Positions 1 to 5,839 of a stretch of 10,493 bases of DNA are shown in pieces. Positions within the stretch are counted from its first letter, which is position 1. The number at the start of each line of letters is the position of its first letter. The translations under genes were made by a program, and so were the position numbers. The stretch is from NCBI GenBank assembly GCA_946481625.1, contig CAMLOZ010000066.1, positions 1 through 10,493 on the forward strand, read 5' to 3'. Origin of the DNA: an uncultured Haloferula sp. Lineage in GTDB: Bacteria; Verrucomicrobiota; Verrucomicrobiae; Verrucomicrobiales; Akkermansiaceae. The notes under the pieces are model-generated. The model saw nothing but the letters and a program-made list of their open reading frames with translations, was not told the DNA's origin and did no database searches.

Positions 1-63
1 GTTGGTTAGAATGCCGCCCTGTCACGGCGGAGGTCGCGGGTTCGAGTCCCGTCCGCTCCGCCA
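1..63 (+). tRNA. trnD: tRNA-Asp (anticodon GTC), 5' end cut by the window
   Basis: The window opens inside the D-arm of a tRNA. The anticodon stem CCGCC/GGCGG encloses the loop CTGTCAC with anticodon GTC, which reads Asp codons. The T-arm contains the canonical GGTTCGA. The 3' acceptor half CCGCTCC is followed by discriminator G at 60 and an encoded CCA at 61-63. The sequence closely resembles bacterial tRNA-Asp. By comparison with the usual 77 nt, about 14 bases (the 5' acceptor half and start of the D-arm) lie outside the window. A strong terminator follows within 25 bases, so this is probably a single-gene transcript or the last gene of a tRNA operon. Confidence 0.96.
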
Positions 64-83
64 CTCTCTGAGTGGAAAAGATG

Positions 84-107
84 GCCGTCCTTCGGGACGG
101 CTTTTTT
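84..107 (+). terminator. Rho-independent terminator of tRNA-Asp
   Basis: A perfect 7-bp GC-rich stem, GCCGTCC (84-90) and GGACGGC (95-101), is closed by a TTCG tetraloop and followed directly by six T residues (102-107). This is a textbook intrinsic terminator for transcription leaving the tRNA gene. Confidence 0.93.
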
Positions 108-340
108 CGTTTTTAGTTCGCCCACGCCAAGCGGAGCGGATGGGGCGAGAGCGCGGGGGAACGTTAGCGACGTCTTTGGCAGGCGAAGCCACGCTGGCAC
201 AGAGCCGCAGGCTCAACCTTCCGGAGCGAAGCGTAGGCCCGGGTTCGAATGCAGGAGGGAGCATCGCCACCTTCCCTCATCGGCGCAGCCGCAACTTGGC
301 ATGGTCCGGAGGACAATCCCGTCCGCTCCGAACTCCTGCG
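108..340. other. Non-coding stretch with tRNA-like fragments between tRNA-Asp and tcdA
   Basis: No convincing gene is present; the open frames here are low-complexity Arg/Pro/Ser translations. Two pieces match the neighbouring tRNA. CGGGTTCGA at 240-248 equals tRNA positions 37-45, the T-arm. The 14-mer at 317-330 is identical to tRNA positions 47-60, the 3' half of the T-stem plus the acceptor strand and discriminator. In the tRNA these pieces are one base apart; here 68 bases separate them. The second piece also forms a hairpin, CGGAG (307-311) with CTCCG (326-330) plus GAC/GTC inside. This hairpin lies just downstream of the tcdA stop on the minus strand but lacks a T-run. The stretch may be a decayed tRNA 3'-end duplication, for example an old attachment site. 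Confidence 0.45.
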
Positions 341-1132
341 TCACGCGCTCCCAACCAATCCCTCGAGCACCCGTCCCGCCGCGATCATCCCGAAGACCGC
401 GGTGACATGGGTGGCCGTGCCGTAACCGGCATCGCAGCGGAGGCCGGAGGGCAGATCTTCCGGCCGTTCATGGCTCACCTCGCCCTCGCAGGTGGGATAG
501 AGCGGCGGCTCTTCGGAGTACACCGCTTCGATCTTGAATTTCTTCACCTTTTCGCCCGCTCGTGCTTTCGGGAAACCATGCTCGTCGCGCAGGCGCTTCC
601 GCACCGCCATCAGCAGCGCGTCGTCCCGCGTCCTCGCCAGGTCGGCCACCCGGATTTGCGTCGCATCCCGTCTTCCGCCCGCCCCGCCGCAGGCGATGAC
701 CGGCACGCCGCGCTCGCGGCAGCGGGCAAGGAGCACGCACTTGGCGCGCACGGCATCGATGGCATCGATCACGGCGTCGAAACCCGCGTCGAGGAAATCA
801 TCCACGTTGCGGTCGGAGAGAAATTCCTGGCGCTCCGTCACGACGATTTCCGGTTGAATGGCGCGGAGACGGACTGCCATAACGCCCACCTTGGGCTTCC
901 CGTAGGTGCCGTCGAGCGCGTGGATCTGCCGGTTCGTGTTGGTCACGCAGAGGTCGTCGGCATCGATCATGGTGATGTTGCCGATACCGGAGCGGGCGAG
1001 GCATTCCGCAGCCCAGCAGCCGACTCCGCCGATGCCCACCACCGCCACGTGGGCGCGGCGGAATTTCTCCAGCGCGGCCGTGCCGTAGAGTCGGCCGATG
1101 CCGGAGAAGCGGTTGAGGTAGGCGTCGCTCAC
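341..1132 (-). CDS. tcdA: tRNA threonylcarbamoyladenosine dehydratase (TcdA/CsdL, ThiF/E1-like)
   Basis: Cytosolic ATP-dependent enzyme that cyclises N6-threonylcarbamoyladenosine (t6A) at position 37 of ANN-decoding tRNAs into the ct6A hydantoin form. The protein (263 aa from this start) aligns along its whole length with E. coli TcdA. It has the N-terminal SDAYLNRFSGIGRLYG segment, the nucleotide-binding GIGGVG at residues 33-38, and IDADDLCVTNTNRQ at 56-69 with the acidic and Asn/Arg residues that bind ATP. K81 lies in GKPK, VIDAID at 121-126, and GGAGG at 149-153. The C-terminal helix region (GYGTATHVTAVFG) is also conserved. I chose the GTG at 1130-1132 because it matches the family N-terminus and has GGAAAG a few bases upstream. 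An in-frame TTG at 1171 would add 13 unconserved residues and has no ribosome-binding site. The gene is divergent from the GH32 gene and its neighbours do not suggest a joint role. Confidence 0.93.
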   Translation of the reverse strand: MSDAYLNRFSGIGRLYGTAALEKFRRAHVAVVGIGGVGCWAAECLARSGIGNITMIDADDLCVTNTNRQIHALDGTYGKPKVGVMAVRLRAIQPEIVVTERQEFLSDRNVDDFLDAGFDAVIDAIDAVRAKCVLLARCRERGVPVIACGGAGGRRDATQIRVADLARTRDDALLMAVRKRLRDEHGFPKARAGEKVKKFKIEAVYSEEPPLYPTCEGEVSHERPEDLPSGLRCDAGYGTATHVTAVFGMIAAGRVLEGLVGSA

Positions 1133-1199
1133 GATGCTTTCCGTGGTAGCGTCGCCTGTCCGGCGCTGCAAGTGCCGGGAGATCTTTGCATCCTTGCCA

Positions 1200-1215
1200 T
1201 CCTGTAATCACAGGA
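1200..1215. promoter_or_regulatory. Short palindrome in the tcdA/GH32 divergent region (possible operator)
   Basis: TCCTGT (1200-1205) and ACAGGA (1210-1215) form a perfect 6-bp inverted repeat around AATC, in the 162-bp divergent region between tcdA and the GH32 gene. Downstream at 1234-1242 is TGTTACGAT, which resembles an extended -10 element for the GH32 gene (TACGAT matches TATAAT at four of six positions). The palindrome would then lie just upstream of the -35 position. No good -35 hexamer is visible. An operator is an inference from symmetry and position only. Confidence 0.25.
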
Positions 1216-1294
1216 GATTTGGCAGCAGGCATCTGTTACGATAGGCGGAAGGCCGGTAGGACCGTTTGATCTGCACATCCAATCCAAACCCTCC

Positions 1295-3427
1295 ATGTTC
1301 CTTAGATCGCTACCGCTATTGATGCTTCCCGTTCTCGCCTCGGCTGCGCCCGACCTGGTTGTGGCGGATTTCGAGGGGGATTCGTTCGCCGGCTGGAAGG
1401 TCAGCGGGGAAGCCTTTGGCAAAGGACCCGCGAAGGGAGCGCTGGATGGGCAGATGCCGGTCTCCGGCTATCTCGGCACCGGCTTCGCGAATGGGTATCA
1501 CGGCGGGGACGATAGCACCGGCACGCTGGAATCGCCGCCGTTCAAGATCGAGCGCAAGCACCTCAACTTCCTCATCGGCGGCGGGAAGTTCCCCGGCGAG
1601 ACGGCGCTGGATCTGATCGTGGACGGCAGGACGGTCCGCAGTGCGACGGGCTGCTTCGACCGGCCGGGCGGGAGTGAGAGCCTCGAGTGGCAATCCTTCG
1701 ATGTCTCCGGGTTCGCCGGCAGGGAGGCGCGGATCATGGTCACCGATTCGCGGAAGGGGACCTGGGGACACCTCACGCTCGACCAGGTGGTACAGAGCGA
1801 TGCTCCGAAAACGCTTTCCGTGAATCAGGAGTTTGCCATCACGGCTCGCTACCTGATCTGGCCGGTGACGCGGGACGCCACACAGCGGCGGAAATTCTTC
1901 TTCACTCTCGATGGCGGAAAGGAACCTTTCCTCTACTCGGACATCTGCCTCTCGAACAACCCGGATTTCTGGGTCTTCACGGATCTGGCGGGCTTTAAAG
2001 GACGCAAGATCACGGTCAAGGGCACCATCCCCGGCGTGCTGCAAGATGCCTGGTCGAAGGTGAGGATCAGCGACACCTATCCCGGCGAGGAAGAGATATA
2101 CCGCGAACCACTACGTCCGCAGTACCATTTCACAAGCCGCCGGGGATGGCTCAACGACCCCAACGGCCTGGTGTGGCACGACGGCACCTGGCACCTCTTC
2201 TACCAGCACAATCCCTACAATCACAATTGGGACAACATGACCTGGGGCCATGCGACCAGTTCCGATCTCTTCCATTGGAAGGAGCAGCCGAGCGGCCTGC
2301 TGCCGGATCAGGAGGGCTACATGTACTCCGGCTCCGGGGTTGTCGCGCCGAAAGGGAGCACGGGCTTGCCTGTGAAGGGCGAGGCGCTCGTGCTCGCCTA
2401 CACCGCGAACGGCAACCACAGTTACCTCCCGGACCGCAAGGTGGTGCAATCCCTGGCCTTCAGCGAGGACGGCGGGAAGACCTTCACCAAGTTCGCGGGC
2501 AATCCGGTCCTGCCTCACGTGGAGGCTGAGAACCGCGACCCCAAGATCTTCTGGCATGCGCCAGCGAAGCATTGGGTGATGCCCCTCTACTACGACCGCG
2601 ACGACTACGGCATCTATGTCTCCAAGGATCTGGTGAAGTGGGAGAAAAGCTGCGACTACGAGATCCCCACCGATGGCGAGTGCCCGGACCTCTTCGAGTT
2701 GCCCGTGGACGGCGATCCAAAGAACACCCGCTGGATCGCTTGGGGCGCTCAGGGGAAATACATGCTCGGCAGCTTCGACGGCCGCGTCTTCAAGGCGGAG
2801 AGCGGACCGCACCAGCACTACTTCGGCAGTGCCTACGCGGGACAGAGCTATGACAACGCCCCCGGAGGCCGCCGCGTTCACATCGGCTGGATGCGCGACG
2901 CTGGCCCGGGCTTGAACGGCGCGCCCTTCAACCTGCAGATGACCCTGCCGATGGACTTCACCCTGCGGACCGGCAGCAAGGGCATTCGCCTCCATGCCGA
3001 ACCCAGCAAGGAAGTCGAAGCCCTGCGTCAGGACACCAGGGAGTGGAAGGACCTCGTGATCGAACCTCTCGCGGTGGATCCGCTTGCCAAATTCGAGGGC
3101 GCTCAGTTCGAGATCGAGGCCGTGATCGATGCTTCATCGCCCGCTGCGGAGTCCGGCTTCCGCGTCTTCCAGGACCATGTCGCCGTGTGGAAGCGCGCCG
3201 ACCAGACCTTCTCCGGCGCAAACGGTCCCCAGGCTCCGGTCGATGGCAAGATCCACCTCCGTCTCTTCGTGGATTCCGTCTCGCTCGAGGTCTTCGTGAA
3301 CGGGACCTACACCAGCCGCTACATCCGCCAGACCGCCGGGACCAAGCCGGTCCGGATCGTGGCGGAAGGAGGAGCCGTACGCTTCGACTCGCTGAAGATC
3401 CACCGCCTCGGGAGCGTCTGGAAATGA
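1295..3427 (+). CDS. Secreted glycoside hydrolase family 32 (levanase/exo-fructanase type) with N-terminal accessory domains
   Basis: Predicted extracytoplasmic beta-fructosidase (710 aa) releasing fructose from levan, inulin or sucrose-type fructans by the retaining GH32 mechanism. A signal peptide is visible at 1-17 (Leu-rich core, LASAA cleavage region). Residues about 19-170 form a beta-rich lectin-like module starting VADFEGDSFAGW, and about 171-270 a second module resembling the DUF4980 domain often found before GH32. The five-bladed propeller begins near 275. It carries WLNDPNG at 285-291 with nucleophile D288, RDP at 414-416 (transition-state Asp415), and EC at 462-463 (acid/base Glu462), so all three catalytic motifs are intact. 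The C-terminal beta-sandwich runs from about 580 to the end, with SLEVFVNGTYTSRYI typical of GH32C. The protein is longer than plain GH32 enzymes (about 480-520 aa) because of the N-terminal modules. No clear Shine-Dalgarno precedes the ATG, but the signal peptide supports this start. The exact fructan linkage cannot be read from the sequence. Confidence 0.93.
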   Translation: MFLRSLPLLMLPVLASAAPDLVVADFEGDSFAGWKVSGEAFGKGPAKGALDGQMPVSGYLGTGFANGYHGGDDSTGTLESPPFKIERKHLNFLIGGGKFPGETALDLIVDGRTVRSATGCFDRPGGSESLEWQSFDVSGFAGREARIMVTDSRKGTWGHLTLDQVVQSDAPKTLSVNQEFAITARYLIWPVTRDATQRRKFFFTLDGGKEPFLYSDICLSNNPDFWVFTDLAGFKGRKITVKGTIPGVLQDAWSKVRISDTYPGEEEIYREPLRPQYHFTSRRGWLNDPNGLVWHDGTWHLFYQHNPYNHNWDNMTWGHATSSDLFHWKEQPSGLLPDQEGYMYSGSGVVAPKGSTGLPVKGEALVLAYTANGNHSYLPDRKVVQSLAFSEDGGKTFTKFAGNPVLPHVEAENRDPKIFWHAPAKHWVMPLYYDRDDYGIYVSKDLVKWEKSCDYEIPTDGECPDLFELPVDGDPKNTRWIAWGAQGKYMLGSFDGRVFKAESGPHQHYFGSAYAGQSYDNAPGGRRVHIGWMRDAGPGLNGAPFNLQMTLPMDFTLRTGSKGIRLHAEPSKEVEALRQDTREWKDLVIEPLAVDPLAKFEGAQFEIEAVIDASSPAAESGFRVFQDHVAVWKRADQTFSGANGPQAPVDGKIHLRLFVDSVSLEVFVNGTYTSRYIRQTAGTKPVRIVAEGGAVRFDSLKIHRLGSVWK

Positions 3428-3464
3428 AGCGGGGGAGGGAACCTAACAGGATGGCTTCGGCTGT

Positions 3465-3477
3465 TGATATCATATCA
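3465..3477. promoter_or_regulatory. AT-rich 13-nt palindrome upstream of the glycosyltransferase-like gene
   Basis: TGATAT-C-ATATCA is a perfect 6-1-6 inverted repeat and the most AT-rich patch between the GH32 stop and the next start codon. It lies 23 bases before the ATG at 3501. It could be an operator or part of a promoter for the downstream gene. No clear -35/-10 pair is visible, so the role is inferred from position and composition. Confidence 0.25.
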
Positions 3478-3500
3478 GGCGGGAGTTGAGAGAAAATTCC

Positions 3501-4334
3501 ATGGCGAGCGCCGCTCAGGCGCGCCCATGCGCCGAAGATGTGTTCTACAAGTGGTTTTCCCTTGAGCAGGAAGTGGGCGTCCGGTTAGGACCTGAAGTCA
3601 GGCGCTTGGTTGAGCTGACCAGCCATCTGCTGCGTACCAACCCCATTGCTACTTGTATGAAAGTTTATTCAACCACAACTCCCGCGTTTCAAGAGGCTTG
3701 CGAGTGCTGGCTGGTGGCGAGTGTCCGGACCGTGGAGCCTGATGCCCAGCTCACGATCGAGCACTTCGAGGAGATCTCCGGAGGCTCGGATTTCCAGTCG
3801 GAGGCGTTCCGGGAGCATAACGTTCAGAAAAACCGGCGGCTGGTCTCCTGGATCCGCGCCAACGACGGGGACCTGATACTCGTGACCGACTCCGACATCA
3901 TCTACGTTCAACCTTTCCTCCGGCGTTTGTCGGAGGAGCTTGGGGACGCGGATATCGCGTTGGCAGACGAAGGGCCCGCCGGAGGCTATAACATCGGACA
4001 AATGGTGATCCGCTGCTCGGAAGCCGTGGCGGAATTTTTCGAACGGGTGGGCGACGAGTTGCGCAAGGGCGCTTGGGACCAGGAAGCCGTGAACCGCTTG
4101 CTTGCCGGCTCCGGAATCGCCCACCGGAAGCTTTCCCGGCTGTTTCCAAACACGGCGATATGGAGAGAACTGCCCGAGGCCTCGCGGGGCGAGATCTTTT
4201 CCTTCCATGCCACGGGCACGCTGCCGCAACCGGGCAAATCAAGCATGGAACGCAAACAGGACCTGATGGACGAGGTCGTAGGATATCTTGCCGCTCTGGG
4301 GTCCCATGAGGTGTTCAGGGCCCAACCGGCATGA
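3501..4334 (+). CDS. Putative GT-A-fold nucleotide-diphospho-sugar transferase
   Basis: A 277-residue soluble protein without signal peptide or membrane segment, so probably cytosolic. It resembles the nucleotide-diphospho-sugar transferase family (PF03407, GT77-like). LILVTDSDIIYVQPF carries a D-x-D motif at D130-S131-D132, the expected metal/nucleotide-sugar site. GGYNIGQMVIR (161 onward) corresponds to the family's NxGxxxxR segment. WDQEAVNRLL (W192, D193) corresponds to the conserved DQxxxN segment, and FHATG near the C-terminus may be the distal His motif. Such enzymes move a sugar from an NDP-sugar to a glycan or protein; acceptor and donor cannot be read here. I chose ATG 3501, with GAGAG eight bases upstream, over an in-frame TTG at 3486. 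The gene lies 73 bp after the GH32 gene on the same strand with no terminator between, so co-transcription is possible. The functional link is unclear. Confidence 0.6.
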   Translation: MASAAQARPCAEDVFYKWFSLEQEVGVRLGPEVRRLVELTSHLLRTNPIATCMKVYSTTTPAFQEACECWLVASVRTVEPDAQLTIEHFEEISGGSDFQSEAFREHNVQKNRRLVSWIRANDGDLILVTDSDIIYVQPFLRRLSEELGDADIALADEGPAGGYNIGQMVIRCSEAVAEFFERVGDELRKGAWDQEAVNRLLAGSGIAHRKLSRLFPNTAIWRELPEASRGEIFSFHATGTLPQPGKSSMERKQDLMDEVVGYLAALGSHEVFRAQPA

Positions 4335-4341
4335 GCGACCT

Positions 4342-4358
4342 CGTGGTTGCGTGCCACG
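4342..4358. terminator. Weak hairpin in the convergent junction
   Basis: CGTGG (4342-4346) and CCACG (4354-4358) form a 5-bp stem with a 7-nt loop. It fills most of the 24-bp gap between two convergent genes, a position where bidirectional terminators are common. There is no T-run on either side, so intrinsic termination is uncertain. Confidence 0.25.
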
Positions 4359-5516
4359 TCAGTTCAGTTCCTTCACGAAAACGTTGCGGAACTCGATCCC
4401 GCCTCCGGTGTTCTCAAGCTCCACCGGGCCGCGTTCGGGGAACCCCGTGAGGTCGAGGCCCTTCGAGACCTCCTTGCCATTGAGTTCCACGCTGGCCGAC
4501 TTGCCCTTCAGGGTGATGAAGAAGCGGTTCCACTCACCCCCCGGGGCAACCGCTCCACCGGGGGTTACCGGGAGGTTGCGCACCCGCACCACCGGATCGG
4601 CGGACGCGGTCGGGTCCTTCACCCGCCAGTCGATGCACAGCACGCAATCCCCGTAATCCTTCTCCGAAACCAGCTTGCTGCCGCGGAATTCGTCACCGGC
4701 CGCGGCGGTGAAGTTCACCCCGTCGGAGGACCACGCCGACGGGTTGGAACTGCTCCAGCCGCCCATATCCTTGCCGTTGAACAGGGCCTTGAAGCCCTCG
4801 TAGGAGCGCGCGGTCTGGACTTCCGTCGCGCCCGTGGAGGGCAGCTCCTTGATCCGGATGTTCTTGAAGTGGCATTCGGAGCCCTCGCTTTCGAGGCAGA
4901 GGAAGCCCTTCCGCGGGTTGCAGTCTTTGCCGGTGGTGACCAGCTCGCCGTTCACGGAGAGCTTGATCTCGCCGTCATTGCACTCGACCCGATAGTGGTT
5001 CCATTGCGGCGAGGGCAGGGTGAGTTCCTTTACCGGGAAGCTGCGCACTCCCGACTTCGCCACCTTGCCGGTGGGCGTCATGGTCGCGCCCCAGATCGGG
5101 AAGATGTCACCGTGGGTGGTGAACCATTCATTGGCCCCTTTGTTCTTCGCGTAGCCGAGATCGAGGATCTGCACCTCGATCCCGCGGGCATAGGGCACGC
5201 CGGGCGCGGGGAGCCCCTCGCCCCAGATGAAGATACCGCTGTTCCCGGCGTCCTTCATGTGACGCCAGTCGAGCTCGAGGATGAAGTTCTCGTACATCTT
5301 TTCGCTGCGCATCACACCGATGGGCAGCCCCGTGGTGACGATCATCCCGTCCCGGACGGAGAAGGTGTCCGCCGCGACGTTGCACGGCACCCAGCCGCTG
5401 AGATCCTTGCCGTTGAAGAGCGGCTTGAAGCCTTCTTCCTCGGCGATAGCTATCGGAACACCGGCGGCGAAAGCGAGAATCGGGAGAATGGCAAAGGCGC
5501 GGCAGCGGATGGTCAT
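4359..5516 (-). CDS. Secreted tandem DUF1080 protein (3-keto-disaccharide hydrolase-like)
   Basis: A 385-residue exported protein with two copies of the DUF1080 fold (PF06439, a LamG-like beta-sandwich). Characterised members cleave 3-keto-glycosides, the products of sugar 3-dehydrogenases. A signal peptide runs to about A25 (IAIA/EEE) and has no lipobox Cys. Domain 1 (about 29-226) is full length and has the hallmark segments LFNGKDLSGW (33-42), NSGIF (92-96) and EVQILD (114-119). Domain 2 (about 243-385) restarts with LFNGKDMGGW (245-254) but is about 50 residues shorter. It lacks a recognisable NSGI or E-x-Q-I-L-D segment, so it looks like a binding or structural copy rather than a second active site. 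Upstream on the same strand lie DUF2905 and the TIM-barrel isomerase-like gene. The 81-bp gap holds a strong inverted repeat abutting the ATG, and no Shine-Dalgarno is visible. Alternatively it is a purely carbohydrate-binding protein. Confidence 0.85.
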   Translation of the reverse strand: MTIRCRAFAILPILAFAAGVPIAIAEEEGFKPLFNGKDLSGWVPCNVAADTFSVRDGMIVTTGLPIGVMRSEKMYENFILELDWRHMKDAGNSGIFIWGEGLPAPGVPYARGIEVQILDLGYAKNKGANEWFTTHGDIFPIWGATMTPTGKVAKSGVRSFPVKELTLPSPQWNHYRVECNDGEIKLSVNGELVTTGKDCNPRKGFLCLESEGSECHFKNIRIKELPSTGATEVQTARSYEGFKALFNGKDMGGWSSSNPSAWSSDGVNFTAAAGDEFRGSKLVSEKDYGDCVLCIDWRVKDPTASADPVVRVRNLPVTPGGAVAPGGEWNRFFITLKGKSASVELNGKEVSKGLDLTGFPERGPVELENTGGGIEFRNVFVKELN

Positions 5517-5517
5517 G

Positions 5518-5552
5518 GTGCGAATACCACGCTATCCGGCGTGATATTGCAC
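5518..5552 (-). promoter_or_regulatory. 35-nt imperfect inverted repeat abutting the DUF1080 start codon
   Basis: On the plus strand the core arms AATACCACGC (5523-5532) and GCGTGATATT (5539-5548) pair at nine of ten positions around a 6-nt loop. Beyond a single unpaired G at 5522, the stem continues with GTGC (5518-5521) and GCAC (5549-5552). In the mRNA this stem ends one base before the ATG at 5516-5514 and covers the place where a ribosome-binding site would be. A second, smaller hairpin, CACG-AAT (5550-5556) with ATT-C-CGTG (5563-5570), shares the CAC bases, so the two structures compete. The possible roles are an operator, a translation-controlling leader hairpin, or a processing/termination signal for the upstream genes. 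There is no T-run. Confidence 0.45.
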
Positions 5553-5597
5553 GAATTTAGTGATTCCGTGACGATTGGGCCGGGAGTCGGCTTGGAA

Positions 5598-5828
5598 CTA
5601 CCCGAAGAACTTCCTCACCAAGGCCAGCACCCCGCTTAGGATCACGCTCACCAGAATACAGGTGACCACGGGAAAGTAGAACCCGCCCTTGTCGCCCTCC
5701 ACGCGGATGTCGCCCGGCAGCCGGCCGACCCACGACAGCCAGCCCTTGCCCCCGGCGAACCACAGCACGGCACCGAGCACCGCCAAGGCGATCCCCACGA
5801 AGACCAGCAGCTTGCCCGCGTTTTCCAT
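5598..5828 (-). CDS. DUF2905 family small membrane protein
   Basis: A 76-residue inner-membrane protein of unknown function. It has two hydrophobic segments, about residues 7-26 and 54-71. These flank a conserved loop with GRLPGDIRVEG (35-45) and FYFP (50-53), the hallmark of the DUF2905 family, whose members have about the same length and topology. The start ATG at 5828-5826 is preceded by a run of G residues (GGGGGG) that can serve as a ribosome-binding site, one of the few clear ones in this window. The start lies 11 bases downstream of the isomerase-like stop codon, so translation and transcription are very likely coupled to that gene. The family is widespread as a stand-alone gene, so the operon position need not mean a role in sugar metabolism. 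Confidence 0.9.
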   Translation of the reverse strand: MENAGKLLVFVGIALAVLGAVLWFAGGKGWLSWVGRLPGDIRVEGDKGGFYFPVVTCILVSVILSGVLALVRKFFG

Positions 5829-5839
5829 GCCCCCCAAGA

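Noticed and set aside
6..270. Minus-strand frames reading through the tRNA and the following spacer, giving GTRTRDLRR- and RDSNPRPPP-like peptides
   Set aside because: Such peptides are well-known false calls produced by translating tRNA 3' regions; they have no independent support.
2..1207. A 401-codon plus-strand open frame across the tRNA and antisense to tcdA
   Set aside because: It starts inside a tRNA, runs through its terminator and is antisense to a well-conserved TcdA. Its translation is His/Arg/Ala-rich without any family, as expected for a GC-rich shadow.
4347..5639. A 430-codon plus-strand open frame
   Set aside because: It is fully antisense to the DUF1080 gene, which has a signal peptide and two recognisable domains. 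The shadow has no motif or ribosome-binding site.
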